Of a stretch of DNA of 64,000 nucleotides, positions 8,152-17,042 are shown piece by piece (positions within the stretch are counted from its first letter, which is position 1; each line of letters opens with the position of its first letter). Below the pieces are notes generated by a model, which did not search any database, was not told where the DNA came from, and saw only the letters and a list, made by a program, of their open reading frames with translations. The position numbers and the translations under genes are program-made. The stretch lies in assembly GCF_038624605.1 (NCBI RefSeq), contig NZ_CP152020.1, positions 558,001-622,000 of the forward strand. Reading direction: 5' to 3'. Source of the stretch: Psychrobacillus sp. FSL K6-4046. Its GTDB lineage: Bacteria; Bacillota; Bacilli; Bacillales_A; Planococcaceae.

Positions 8152-10575
8152 ATGAAAATGGATAACAACATAAAGCAGACCAGCTACAAGATAACAGGTA
8201 TGACCTGTGCAGCATGCTCCGCGAGAATTGAAAAGGTTATTAACAAAATGGACGGTGTAGAAGAAGCTAATGTTAATTTGGCACTAGAGAAATCTGTCAT
8301 TAAATATGACCCGGAGAAAGTGACAGAGGAAGACTTTGAGAAAAAAATTGAGGCACTTGGTTATGGTGTGGTGAAAGAAAAAAAAGAATTTGCTATTACC
8401 GGCATGACTTGTGCAGCATGCTCAGCCCGTATTGAAAAAGGTTTAAATAGATTAGAAGGTGTAAGCTCTGCCAATGTGAACCTAGCGCTGGAGCGAGCAA
8501 CTGTAGAATTTAACCCTTCCAATCTTACGGTAAATGACATTATCGAAAAGGTAGAAAAGCTAGGGTATGGGGCAATTATAAAATCTCAGGATAAAGAGAC
8601 GGTTGACTACCGAGAGGAAGCAATCAAGAAGCAAAAGACAAAGTTTATTATTGCAGCGATCTTTTCCTTACCACTTCTATGGACGATGGTCGGTCATTTT
8701 TCTTTTACAACGTTTCTATATGTACCTGAATTTTTGATGAATCCGTGGGTGCAAATGGCACTAGCAACACCTGTTCAATTTATCATTGGGGGACAGTTTT
8801 ATATTAGTGCTTACAAAGCATTGAAAAATGGTAGTGCTAATATGGATGTCCTTGTCGTGTTAGGTACATCGGCGGCTTATTTTTATAGTGTTTATCAAGC
8901 TATTATAACGGTCGGTGAACACCATTCGGCTCAGCTTTACTTTGAAACAAGTGCGGTCCTGATTACGCTTATTTTATTAGGGAAATTATTCGAAGCGAAG
9001 GCGAAGGGACGTTCATCAGAGGCCATCAAAAAATTAATGGGTCTTCAAGCGAAAACTGCATTGGTACTAAGAGATGGCTCTGAGTTAATGATTCCCATTG
9101 AGGAAGTGCTAGTAGGTGATACGATCCTTGTGAAGCCAGGGGAGAAAATTCCGGTCGATGGAATAGTAGTAGATGGAAATAGTGCAGTTGATGAATCCAT
9201 GCTAACCGGAGAGAGTATACCTGTTGATAAAGTACCTGGAGCTTCATTGTTTGGGTCAACTATCAATAAAAACGGATCCATTCAAATGCAGGCAACAAAA
9301 ATTGGAAGAGACACCGCGCTTGCTCAAATTATTAAAGTAGTAGAGGACGCTCAAGGATCAAAAGCTCCTATTCAGCGTTTGGCAGATAAAATCTCGGGGA
9401 TTTTCGTTCCCATTGTAGTAGGAATTGCAATTGTTACATTTCTCATTTGGTTCCTCCTCGTCGATCCCGGAGAAATTACGCCAGCACTGGAAGCGTTAAT
9501 AGCAGTTCTCGTCATAGCTTGTCCATGTGCGTTAGGCCTTGCAACACCAACTTCGATAATGGCTGGCTCTGGCCGGGCTGCAGAGTTTGGAATATTGTTT
9601 AAGGGTGGCGAACATTTAGAAACGACACACCATATTGACACGGTAGTTGTAGATAAAACTGGCACAGTCACTTATGGGAAGCCAAAGCTAACAGATGTAA
9701 TGGTGGCAGAGGGAATAAAAGAACTCGACTTTCTTTCATATATCGGGGCTGCTGAAAAACAGTCTGAACATCCTCTGGCAGAGGCGATTGTGGATGGCAT
9801 AAAAGGACGTGAAATAACGCTGCAGCAAGTCACATCTTTCGAGGCAATTCCTGGTTTCGGTGTAAAAGCAATGATCAATGATCAGGAAGTACTGGTTGGG
9901 ACTAAAAAATTAATGAATCAAAACAATGTCCAAATAGCGGCCATTCTTAATCAAATGGAGGAACTAGAGGCACAAGGAAAGACAGCTATGCTCGCAAGTA
10001 TAGATGGAAAATACGCTGGTATGATAGCTGTTGCTGACACCATTAAGGAATCTTCCATTCAGGCAATTCAACGATTGAAGGATATGAACATTGAGGTCAT
10101 GATGATCACAGGTGATAATCAGCTAACAGCTGCGGCAATAGGAAAACAGGCTGGAATTGACCATGTTATAGCGGAGGTGCTTCCTGAAGGTAAGGCAGAG
10201 GAAATTAAAAAACTGCAATCCTTGGGGAAAAAAGTAGCGATGGTTGGAGACGGCATCAATGATGCACCTGCATTAGCAGTTGCCAATATAGGAATGGCGA
10301 TTGGCACAGGAACAGATGTAGCCATGGAGGCAGCTGATATTACATTAATTCGCGGAGATTTAAACAGTATTGCGGATGCTATTATAATGAGTCGCAAAAC
10401 AATGAGAAATATTAAGCAAAATCTATTCTGGGCATTTGCCTATAATGTATTAGGTATCCCAATCGCAGCAGTCGGTTTGCTCGCACCATGGGTTGCTGGA
10501 GCAGCCATGGCATTTAGTTCTGTTTCGGTAGTTTTGAACGCTTTACGTTTACAACGCGTTAAATTGGATAAATAG
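8152..10575 (+). CDS. copA: Copper-exporting P1B-type ATPase
   Basis: A 807-residue Cu(I) P-type ATPase. Two N-terminal HMA domains each carry GMTCAACSARIEK (about 17-29 and 84-96). The membrane ion site is CPC near 456-458. The phosphorylation motif DKTGT starts near 501, the actuator loop has TGES near 352, and the hinge GDGINDAPA starts near 700. It pumps Cu(I) out of the cytosol. Two start codons are possible, 8152 and 8158; GAGGAGAGG lies upstream and the first is retained. It forms the copper-export unit with csoR and copZ. Confidence 0.96.
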   Translation: MKMDNNIKQTSYKITGMTCAACSARIEKVINKMDGVEEANVNLALEKSVIKYDPEKVTEEDFEKKIEALGYGVVKEKKEFAITGMTCAACSARIEKGLNRLEGVSSANVNLALERATVEFNPSNLTVNDIIEKVEKLGYGAIIKSQDKETVDYREEAIKKQKTKFIIAAIFSLPLLWTMVGHFSFTTFLYVPEFLMNPWVQMALATPVQFIIGGQFYISAYKALKNGSANMDVLVVLGTSAAYFYSVYQAIITVGEHHSAQLYFETSAVLITLILLGKLFEAKAKGRSSEAIKKLMGLQAKTALVLRDGSELMIPIEEVLVGDTILVKPGEKIPVDGIVVDGNSAVDESMLTGESIPVDKVPGASLFGSTINKNGSIQMQATKIGRDTALAQIIKVVEDAQGSKAPIQRLADKISGIFVPIVVGIAIVTFLIWFLLVDPGEITPALEALIAVLVIACPCALGLATPTSIMAGSGRAAEFGILFKGGEHLETTHHIDTVVVDKTGTVTYGKPKLTDVMVAEGIKELDFLSYIGAAEKQSEHPLAEAIVDGIKGREITLQQVTSFEAIPGFGVKAMINDQEVLVGTKKLMNQNNVQIAAILNQMEELEAQGKTAMLASIDGKYAGMIAVADTIKESSIQAIQRLKDMNIEVMMITGDNQLTAAAIGKQAGIDHVIAEVLPEGKAEEIKKLQSLGKKVAMVGDGINDAPALAVANIGMAIGTGTDVAMEAADITLIRGDLNSIADAIIMSRKTMRNIKQNLFWAFAYNVLGIPIAAVGLLAPWVAGAAMAFSSVSVVLNALRLQRVKLDK

Positions 10576-10584
10576 AGTAATAAG

Positions 10585-10618
10585 GAAAACGGCTGCTGAG
10601 TGGCGGTCGTTTTCTTTA
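10585..10618 (+). terminator. Terminator of copA
   Basis: The arms GAAAACG and CGTTTTC (10585-10591 with 10608-10614) enclose a partly paired GC-rich centre. Confidence 0.7.
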
Positions 10619-10670
10619 CATAAGAAAAATACTATTTAATATAGACGATGCATAAAGAGGAGCGAGATAG

Positions 10671-11219
10671 ATGAAGAAGATAGCTATAACAGGATTATGC
10701 TCATTATTTTTACTGGCAGGCTGTGGTGATGATAGTAAGGAAGCTGCAAAAGACACGAATACAGAGCAGGAGCATGCTCATATGGATCATATGGACGACG
10801 GTGGAGTAATTCCGGAGGGCTTGGCTGAGGCGGAGAACCCTAAATTTGAAGTAGGAAGCAAGGCCATAATAGAAGCAGATCATATGGAAGGCATGAACGG
10901 TGCAGAGGCTACTATTGTTGGTGCCTTCGATACAACTGTATATGCGGTTACTTACGAGTCTACAACGGATGGGAAAAAAGTAGAGAACCATAAATGGGTA
11001 ATACATGAGGAATTAGAAGCTACGGATGGCAAGGGAATAGTTGGCTCTAATGTGATACTAAATGCTAAACACATGGAGGGAATGGACGGAGCAGAGGCTA
11101 TCATTGAATCGTCTGAGGACACGACAGTTTACATGATTGATTACGTTTCGACTACCGATGATACTGAGGTTAAGAATCATAAATGGGTTACAGAGGATGA
11201 ACTATCAGAAGCTAAGTGA
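10671..11219 (+). CDS. ydhK: DUF1541 (YdhK-like) lipoprotein
   Basis: A 182-residue lipoprotein with lipobox LAGC (Cys18), then a His/Met/Asp-rich stretch (HAHMDHMDD). Two DUF1541 repeats follow, about 60-118 and 124-180, each with a HMEGM(N/D)GAEA motif and a (N)HKWV ending. The His and Met content and the position straight after copA suggest metal binding at the outer membrane face, probably copper; that role is inferred. The ribosome site GAGGAGCGAG precedes the ATG. No CsoR-like operator is seen in front. Confidence 0.85.
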   Translation: MKKIAITGLCSLFLLAGCGDDSKEAAKDTNTEQEHAHMDHMDDGGVIPEGLAEAENPKFEVGSKAIIEADHMEGMNGAEATIVGAFDTTVYAVTYESTTDGKKVENHKWVIHEELEATDGKGIVGSNVILNAKHMEGMDGAEAIIESSEDTTVYMIDYVSTTDDTEVKNHKWVTEDELSEAK

Positions 11220-11296
11220 CCGAAAGCTCTATTGTTTAAATCTTAACTGTTAGGGAAAAATAATAAAAGTTACGCAAAACTTGAGGAGGGCTAATG

Positions 11297-11623
11297 ATGA
11301 ATACAAAGTATGAAGAATGTATAAAGGCGTGTTTAGAATGCCTAGAGGCTTGCAATCATTGTTATGACGCTTGTCTCAAGGAAGATCATGTAAAAATGAT
11401 GGCAGGTTGCATACGTTTAGATCGTGAATGTGCAGATATTTGTGCATATGCAGTCCAGGCTATGACAAGAAATAGCCCGTTTGTGCAGGAAATTTGTAAG
11501 CTTTGTGCTCAAATTTGTGATGCATGTGGTGAAGAGTGTGCCAAACACGATCATGAACACTGTCAGAAATGTGCAGAATCTTGTCGTAAATGTGCTGAAA
11601 TTTGTCGTCAAATGATCGCGTAA
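11297..11623 (+). CDS. Cytosolic copper-storage protein, Csp3 type (four-helix bundle, YhjQ-like)
   Basis: A 108-residue four-helix-bundle protein with 19 Cys residues, most spaced as CxxC or CxxxC along the helices, as in bacterial Csp3 proteins that hold many Cu(I) ions in the bundle core. It lacks a signal peptide, so it should be cytosolic. The ATG at 11297 sits seven bases after AGGAGG; an adjacent ATG at 11294 is less well spaced. With csoR-copZ-copA and the DUF1541 lipoprotein it makes a contiguous copper-handling block, adding a sink to the export pump. Confidence 0.9.
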   Translation: MNTKYEECIKACLECLEACNHCYDACLKEDHVKMMAGCIRLDRECADICAYAVQAMTRNSPFVQEICKLCAQICDACGEECAKHDHEHCQKCAESCRKCAEICRQMIA

Positions 11624-11640
11624 AAAAAGGTAAAATTACC

Positions 11641-11676
11641 AGACAGCTATATCTTTTTATAGCTGTCTTATTTTTA
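11641..11676 (+). terminator. Terminator of the copper-storage gene
   Basis: A perfect 11-bp stem (11641-11651 with 11658-11668) is followed by a T-rich tract. Confidence 0.88.
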
Positions 11677-11837
11677 TTCGTAAAATTAGGTATTTTATAC
11701 TAATTGATAGAAAAATACATAAATTTTTAATTGATTATTATGCCTCATATCAACTTATGACTAAAGGTTATTTAATTATTTTGACAAATTAGTTAAACTA
11801 TAAAGAACAATAAGGTACGGAAGGGATGGTGATTAGG

Positions 11838-12500
11838 ATGAGCTTAGTTAAAGCGACTGGCAATGGGATGTCTAACTTTACGGCTAGTATAAAGACAGTA
11901 CAACGTAAAGATGCAGGTCAGGCATATAGAAGGCACGCAGAGTATTTCCTACCAAAAACTCCCTCTTTAAATGATTTAGAAGAACTTTTACTGGGGAATA
12001 AAGAAAAAGAGAAAGACACACCAGAGCTTTCTGCTGCTATTCGTGAGTTTCAGCAAATGGAAAAGCAATCTATAATGGATATTAAGGGGCCGGGTATTCC
12101 CATACAAAGCATAGGAGGACCGACACCTGAAAAGACAATAGAACTATTGGAAAAGGTTCGCAGTCAAGCACTTGCAGAAACACCTGCAACGCCACAGCAT
12201 TTATTGGTCGCTGCAAGTGCAACCTCGAAAATTAGACAAGAGCAAGCCCAGCTTACGTTAAATGAAATGGCGAATAGACAAATCAAGATTGAGGTTCAAC
12301 GACAAAAGGATATAGAGTCTGAAGTGTTTAATCGCTCTATGCAGGTAGATTTTCAAACACCAAAGGTTTTGGAGGATGATTTGCAAAATCTACAAGCGAA
12401 GCGGTTAAAGGAGCAGGCAATTGCCAAATATTCTTATCAGGTTCATTTAAAAATGTATGGCTTTTCTGATCAACAACCGAGCTTTTTCCAGATAGCATAG
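11838..12500 (+). CDS. Uncharacterised protein, possible SprA-like C-terminal region
   Basis: About 220 residues, hydrophilic and mostly helical, without signal peptide or membrane segment. The start is uncertain: ATG 11838 is taken, but GTG 11829 or ATG 11826 are possible because the only strong ribosome site, GGAAGGG, lies at 11819-11825. Residues near 90-150 (ELLEKVRSQALAETPATPQH and the following Ala-rich helix) weakly recall the C-terminal part of SprA-related putative metalloproteases. No HExxH motif is present, so no protease function is claimed. It precedes ybaK by 10 bases and may be cotranscribed with it. Confidence 0.6.
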   Translation: MSLVKATGNGMSNFTASIKTVQRKDAGQAYRRHAEYFLPKTPSLNDLEELLLGNKEKEKDTPELSAAIREFQQMEKQSIMDIKGPGIPIQSIGGPTPEKTIELLEKVRSQALAETPATPQHLLVAASATSKIRQEQAQLTLNEMANRQIKIEVQRQKDIESEVFNRSMQVDFQTPKVLEDDLQNLQAKRLKEQAIAKYSYQVHLKMYGFSDQQPSFFQIA

Positions 12501-12510
12501 GAGTAATAGA

Positions 12511-13002
12511 ATGGCTAAAAAACAAAAAACCAATGCTGTCCGCATGCTGGAGCAGCAAAAAATACCATTTGAATTAATTGAATATGAGCTGACTGGCGAT
12601 CAAGTGGATGGGGTAACTGTAGCAAATAAAATAGGCTACCCCGTTTTTGTCGTGTATAAAACACTACTTGTGACAGCCGGACCAAACAAATATTATGTCT
12701 GCATTATCCCTGTGGACCAGGAGTTACATCTCAAAAGAGTGGCAAGGGAGGTTGGAGAGAAAAAGGTGGAGCTGCTACATCTAAAGGATCTCCTCCCGAC
12801 GACTGGATACATAAGAGGAGGCTGCTCTCCTATCGGAATGAAAAAGTTATTTCCAACCATTGTGGACAGTAGCGCAGAAAATAATGACTATATCATTGTT
12901 AGTGGAGGCAGGATAGGGCTTCAGGTGAAGGTGACACTAGCTGACTTACTTCACATGACGAATGGCAAAACGGCTTTAATTACCAATTCCAAAATGGACT
13001 AG
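12511..13002 (+). CDS. ybaK: YbaK/EbsC-type Cys-tRNA(Pro) deacylase
   Basis: A 163-residue YbaK-domain protein. Family members hydrolyse Cys-tRNA(Pro) and related mischarged tRNAs in the cytosol, a proofreading-in-trans role. Typical blocks are AVRMLEQQKIPFELIEYE at the start, the VYKTLLV motif (about 48-54) with the conserved Lys, and the GGCSPIGMKKLFPT loop (about 107-120). The gene follows the previous ORF closely, with a GGAGTAAT ribosome site. Confidence 0.92.
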   Translation: MAKKQKTNAVRMLEQQKIPFELIEYELTGDQVDGVTVANKIGYPVFVVYKTLLVTAGPNKYYVCIIPVDQELHLKRVAREVGEKKVELLHLKDLLPTTGYIRGGCSPIGMKKLFPTIVDSSAENNDYIIVSGGRIGLQVKVTLADLLHMTNGKTALITNSKMD

Positions 13003-13047
13003 CATTCTTCCTTCAAGCGATTATAATAGATATAGTTAGAAATGATT

Positions 13048-13080
13048 CCATTCCAACTGTTTAGTTGAGAATGGTTTTTT
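13048..13080 (+). terminator. Terminator of ybaK
   Basis: The arms CCATTC (13048-13053) and GAATGG (13069-13074), with an inner AACT/AGTT pair, are followed by six T. Confidence 0.82.
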
Positions 13081-13105
13081 CGTTAAAGGAAAGTAGGACT
13101 GAATT

Positions 13106-13753
13106 ATGAAGGAACTTGGTTTGCGTTGGGCCTTTTTTATAGTGGGCATAACGATTATGTCATTAGGAATTTCGATGACTATTAAAGGCTACTTGTTTGG
13201 TATAGGACCTTGGGATGTTTTACACGTTGGTCTTTTTAATCATTTAGGGTTATCCATTGGTACATGGGCTATTTTGACAGGCATTATAATTGTTTTCATT
13301 ACAATGATCAGCACTAAAAAAATTCCTGCATTAGGTACATGGCTTAATATCTTGTTTGTAGGATCATTCATCGATATGTTTAATTGGCTTTTGCCTAATC
13401 CGACAGAATTCTTGGGTCAGGCAGTGATATTTATATTAGGGGTAATAGTTATGAGCATCGGGATCGGGATTTATGTATCACCGAATCTTGGCGCTGGACC
13501 AAGGGATTCTTTAATGCTTTTTATAATGGACAAGACAGGCTGGAGCTTAAAGAAGGTGCGGACAGGTATTGAAGTTATCGTAGCTATTGCCGGTTGGCTG
13601 CTTGGTGGACCGGTGGGGATTGGGACTATCCTTATTGCGTTTGGTCTTGGCCAGCTCGTGCATTACACATTACCCGCCTCACAAAAATATTTACAAAAGA
13701 TAAGTGGCTATACACTACCCTTCATGAACAAAAGCGCTGAGAAGCATATATGA
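13106..13753 (+). CDS. YczE/YyaS-type integral membrane protein
   Basis: A 215-residue protein with about five membrane helices. It carries two related blocks around GIGPWDVLHVGL (about 42-53) and NLGAGPRDSLMLFIM (about 129-143). These are hallmarks of the YczE/YyaS group related to YitT proteins. B. subtilis YczE affects surfactin production, but no general function is established for the family. A terminator hairpin begins inside the last codons. Confidence 0.85.
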   Translation: MKELGLRWAFFIVGITIMSLGISMTIKGYLFGIGPWDVLHVGLFNHLGLSIGTWAILTGIIIVFITMISTKKIPALGTWLNILFVGSFIDMFNWLLPNPTEFLGQAVIFILGVIVMSIGIGIYVSPNLGAGPRDSLMLFIMDKTGWSLKKVRTGIEVIVAIAGWLLGGPVGIGTILIAFGLGQLVHYTLPASQKYLQKISGYTLPFMNKSAEKHI

Positions 13754-13769
13754 TTCTCAGCGCTTTTTC
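13733..13769 (+). terminator. Terminator overlapping the yczE-like stop codon
   Basis: An 11-bp perfect repeat, AGCGCTGAGAA (13733-13743) with TTCTCAGCGCT (13754-13764), is followed by TTTT. The stop codon lies in the loop. Confidence 0.9.
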
Positions 13770-13829
13770 ATATTTTAAATTAGCGGAGCATACATTATCT
13801 ATTGAATGAACCATAGAAAGGATGACTAT

Positions 13830-14891
13830 TTGAACGGAACAATTACGCACTTTATGGGCAAATCTTATACAGGACAAGGTGTTAAAAACTTCTATAAGGA
13901 GATCATTCAGGAAGCAAAAAAGGTATATTTTTTTAAAGGGCCAGCAAGTTCTAGACTCTCAGATACGTTAAAGGAAATTGGATACGCAGCGATACGGAGA
14001 GGCAATGATATGGAATGGTTTTTAGATCCGCTAGATGAGGACGCAGTAGAGGCTGTTTATATTGTGGATACAAAAACACTTTATCTTCAAACAAATACTA
14101 TTGATCCCTTCTTCTATGGGACTGGTCATGAATGGGTAACTTACTATGACGCCTATCAACCGGACAGACTTCGTGATGTGGGACTAGTTGTCCGTGATAA
14201 GCACCTTGAGGGAGAGGCTTGGCTAGCGAAGGGCTTGCAAGCACTATCCAGAGCTAAGCTCATCCATGATGATTGGGAGCAGCTCATCCAGCCGGGGATG
14301 GATTGGAAGGGCATTAATTCTTTATTAGAGGAACTTCAAAAGAAGCATATAGGATTCGTAAAGCTTCAAAAAAACCCTAAGCTGACTCATCGTTTAATGG
14401 GTTCGCTCACACCTTTAGGAGCAAAAGATACGTTTGCTTCCATTTCCAAAAATTTAAAAACCCGCTTGTATATAAAGGGACTGCCAGGGAGCGGAAAGTC
14501 CTCCTTTATGAAAAAGTTTGGAGAAGAAGCGAAATCGCACGGACTAGATGTTCAATACATTTGGTGCGGACTCGATGCAAATAGTATTGACGGGGTTGTG
14601 GTTCCAGAGCTTCAATTGAGCATTGTTGATGCAACAAGTCCTCATGTCTACGATCCAGAACGCGAGGGTGATGACATTGTTGATTTCTTCCCATATATTG
14701 ACCAAACAAAATGGAGTGAAGAGGAATTGACGAAAATTCGAGAGGCTTATACGAGTGAAATGGAGCTTGCTACGGATTACATCAGTACCTATTTTGCAGA
14801 GGCGAAGCTTATTAAATCGCTTTACGACTCTGCAATAGATGAGGAAAAATGGAGAGAGATTCACGATAGAATGCTAGAAACAGTTGAGTGA
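13830..14891 (+). CDS. P-loop ATPase of the PRK06851-like family
   Basis: A 353-residue protein that looks like a duplicated P-loop ATPase. The second half has an intact Walker A, GLPGSGKSS (residue about 217 onward). The matching place in the first half, FFKGPASSRLSDTLK (about 34-48), has lost the GxxxxGKS pattern. Hydrophobic beta strands precede both. TTG 13830 is preferred as start, seven bases after AAAGGA; the frame is also open from ATG 13806, but without a ribosome site. The cellular role is unknown. The family assignment is from memory of the layout. Confidence 0.7.
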   Translation: MNGTITHFMGKSYTGQGVKNFYKEIIQEAKKVYFFKGPASSRLSDTLKEIGYAAIRRGNDMEWFLDPLDEDAVEAVYIVDTKTLYLQTNTIDPFFYGTGHEWVTYYDAYQPDRLRDVGLVVRDKHLEGEAWLAKGLQALSRAKLIHDDWEQLIQPGMDWKGINSLLEELQKKHIGFVKLQKNPKLTHRLMGSLTPLGAKDTFASISKNLKTRLYIKGLPGSGKSSFMKKFGEEAKSHGLDVQYIWCGLDANSIDGVVVPELQLSIVDATSPHVYDPEREGDDIVDFFPYIDQTKWSEEELTKIREAYTSEMELATDYISTYFAEAKLIKSLYDSAIDEEKWREIHDRMLETVE

Positions 14892-14916
14892 GTAGGGTTT
14901 CCTACTCGCTTTTCTT
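14888..14916 (+). terminator. Terminator of the P-loop ATPase gene
   Basis: GAGTAGG (14890-14896) pairs with CCTACTC (14901-14907), followed by a T-rich tract. Confidence 0.75.
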
Positions 14917-15017
14917 TATTTGCGGGGAGCTCTGATTTTTCAAAGGGACATATCTTAGTCTTTCTTCTACAACAATGGTAAAATAAAGTGGAATATTTGT
15001 GTGAAAGGAAGATGAAC

Positions 15018-16208
15018 TTGTCTAATGTATTAAATAGTTTTCTGACAGAAAACCTAGAGCAACTAAAGAGTCAAGGTCTATATAACGAAATCGATCCAGT
15101 AGAGGGAGCGAACGGACCAACAATTATAGTTGGCGGTAACGAGCTAATCAATCTATCCTCAAACAATTACCTGGGACTAGCTACAAATGATGAGTTGAAG
15201 CGTATTGCAAAAGAAACGATAGATAAATATGGTGTTGGAGCAGGAGCGGTACGTACGATTAACGGAACGCTAGATCTACACGTAAAGCTAGAAGAAAAGC
15301 TTGCTGAATTCAAGGGGACAGAAGCAGCAATCTCTTATCAATCTGGTTTTAACTGTAATATGGCTGCTATATCTGCCGTAATGGATAAAAATGACGCGAT
15401 TCTATCTGACCAATTAAACCATGCATCTATTATCGATGGCTGTCGTCTATCTAAAGCCAAAATCATTCCATTCAATCACTCCGACATGGAGGATCTTCGC
15501 AAGAAAGCAAAGGAAGCAACAGAATCAGGCCAGTACAATAAAGTAATGGTCATTACAGATGGTGTGTTTTCTATGGATGGTGACATCGCGAAGCTTCCAG
15601 AAATCGTAGAAATAGCAAAAGAGTTTGACCTAATCACCTATGTGGATGATGCACATGGCTCTGGTGTGACAGGTAAGGGTAAAGGTACAGTGAAGCACTT
15701 TGGACTAGAAAAAGAAATTGATTTCCAAATCGGTACTCTTTCCAAAGCAATCGGAGTAGTTGGCGGATACGTTGCAGGGAAGAAGGACTTAATCGACTGG
15801 TTAAAAGTTCGTTCACGTCCATTCCTATTTTCTACAGCCTTACCACCTGGCGATGTAGCAGCAATCACTGCAGCAGTCCAAATGATTATCGATTCTACAG
15901 AGCTTCATGACAAGCTATGGGAAAATGGAGACTACCTTAAAGCTGGCCTATCGAAGCTTGGATTTAACATCGGTGACTCTGAAACACCAATCACTCCATG
16001 CATCATCGGAGACGAAAAGCTAACGCAACAATTCTCTAAACGACTGTTTGAAGAAGGTGTCTACGCGAAATCTATCGTGTTCCCAACAGTACCAAAAGGA
16101 ACCGGCCGAGTGCGCAACATGCCAACAGCAGCCCATACAAAAGAAATGCTAGACGAAGCCATCGCTACCTATGAAAAAGTAGGAAAAGAGCTAGGCGTAA
16201 TTAAATAA
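15018..16208 (+). CDS. kbl: Glycine C-acetyltransferase (2-amino-3-ketobutyrate CoA ligase)
   Basis: A 396-residue PLP enzyme of the alpha-oxoamine synthase family. It splits 2-amino-3-ketobutyrate with CoA into glycine and acetyl-CoA, the second step of threonine breakdown. The PLP lysine lies in GTLSKAIG (about 245), and the cofactor-binding DDAHGSG motif is at about 211-217. TTG 15018 is the likely start, eight bases after AAAGGA; ATG 15012 is too close to it. The partner dehydrogenase (tdh, 17836) lies downstream beyond two repeat arrays and an opposing gene, so the pair is not an operon here. Confidence 0.9.
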   Translation: MSNVLNSFLTENLEQLKSQGLYNEIDPVEGANGPTIIVGGNELINLSSNNYLGLATNDELKRIAKETIDKYGVGAGAVRTINGTLDLHVKLEEKLAEFKGTEAAISYQSGFNCNMAAISAVMDKNDAILSDQLNHASIIDGCRLSKAKIIPFNHSDMEDLRKKAKEATESGQYNKVMVITDGVFSMDGDIAKLPEIVEIAKEFDLITYVDDAHGSGVTGKGKGTVKHFGLEKEIDFQIGTLSKAIGVVGGYVAGKKDLIDWLKVRSRPFLFSTALPPGDVAAITAAVQMIIDSTELHDKLWENGDYLKAGLSKLGFNIGDSETPITPCIIGDEKLTQQFSKRLFEEGVYAKSIVFPTVPKGTGRVRNMPTAAHTKEMLDEAIATYEKVGKELGVIK

Positions 16209-16220
16209 GAACGAATAACC

Positions 16221-16248
16221 GCTACCAATTGATTTGGTAGCTTTTTTT
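16221..16248 (+). terminator. Terminator of kbl
   Basis: GCTACCAA (16221-16228) pairs with TTGGTAGC (16234-16241), followed by seven T. Confidence 0.9.
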
Positions 16249-16321
16249 GTGGGGTGAGGTGGCAATTGGAATAAAAGACTGGGCAAGTCATAGGGGAATG
16301 GAGCTAGGGGGGGAATGTTGA

Positions 16322-16856
16322 ACCGCCCATAAACATGCGGAATGCGCCCGTAAATAGGTTAGAAGTGTCCTATAAAAAGAAGAAAATACCCCATAAAGAG
16401 TGGAGGCGCCCGTAAACTTCAAAAAGTGTCCCATAAATGAGAGAGAGGCGCCCATAAATAGGTTAGAAGTGTCCCATAAAAGGATGAGAGTGTCCCATAA
16501 AAAGTAGAGGCGCCCGTAAACTCCAAAAAGTGTCCCATAAATGAGCGAGAGGCGCCCGTAAATAGGTTAGAAGTATCCCATAAAAGGATGAGAGTGTCCC
16601 ATAAAGAGTGGAAGAGCCCGTAAACACCAAAAAGTGTCCCATAAATGAGCAAAAGGCGCCCATAAATAGGTTAGAAGTGACCCATAAAAGGATGAGAGTG
16701 TCCCATAAAGAGTGTAAGAGCCCGTAAACACCAAAAAGTGTCCCATAAATGAGCGGAAGGCGCCCGTAAACCTAAAAAAGTGAACATAAATAAAAGCGAG
16801 GTGCACCTAAATGAGTGAGAATTGCTACATAAAACGGAGAAAGAGTCACCTAAACA
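16322..16856. repeat. Hierarchical tandem array: about 21-bp units in a 104-bp higher-order repeat
   Basis: The core (G/T)(C/T)CC(C/G)(A/G)TAAA recurs every 19-22 bases. Sets of five units form a 104-bp higher-order repeat: the anchor AAATAGGTTAGAAG starts at 16352, 16456, 16560 and 16664, exactly 104 bases apart. Units at both ends are more diverged. The open frames across it on the minus strand are short, overlapping and lack ribosome sites, so the array is judged non-coding. It fills most of the interval between kbl and the gene at 17043-17666 and lies between two terminators. Confidence 0.92.
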
Positions 16857-16864
16857 GATGAAAA

Positions 16865-16887
16865 CCCGCCAAGGCGGGCTTTTTTTA
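16865..16887 (+). terminator. Terminator hairpin at the end of the 104-bp array
   Basis: CCCGCC (16865-16870) and GGCGGG (16873-16878) are followed by CTTTTTTTATT. No gene ends here. It either backs up the kbl terminator or ends a transcript covering the array. Confidence 0.75.
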
Positions 16888-16891
16888 TTGG

Positions 16892-17006
16892 AATCGGTCG
16901 GTTTTTATTCATAATCGGTCGGTTCGGTTCAAAAATCGGTCGGTTTTCTCAAATAATCGGTTGGTTCTGGTCCATAATCGGTCGGTTTCCCCGAATAATC
17001 GGTCGA
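16892..17006. repeat. Six-copy 21-bp tandem array, AATCGGTCGG core
   Basis: AATCGGTCGG (one copy AATCGGTTGG, last copy ending GA) starts at 16892, 16913, 16934, 16955, 16976 and 16997, an exact 21-base step. The remaining bases of each unit vary. A period of 21 is seven codons, and one plus frame is open through the array (repeating IIGRF), but it has no start codon with a ribosome site. The TCA-rich tail to about 17042 holds nothing further. Confidence 0.92.
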
Positions 17007-17042
17007 TCAACACTTCACTCAAACACTCAGTCAACAACTCAC

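Noticed and set aside
16419-16806. Three overlapping minus-strand frames with repeating GHFLVFTG/LLTYL-like peptides
   Set aside because: They are products of the 104-bp array read in several frames. No ribosome sites precede them and no single frame is favoured.
16322-17006. CRISPR array
   Set aside because: Units are directly joined or nearly so, without unique 30-40-bp spacers, and no cas genes are in the window.
16892-17042. Open plus frame giving a repeating IIGRF heptapeptide
   Set aside because: A 21-bp period keeps a frame open by arithmetic. No usable start codon or ribosome site precedes it.
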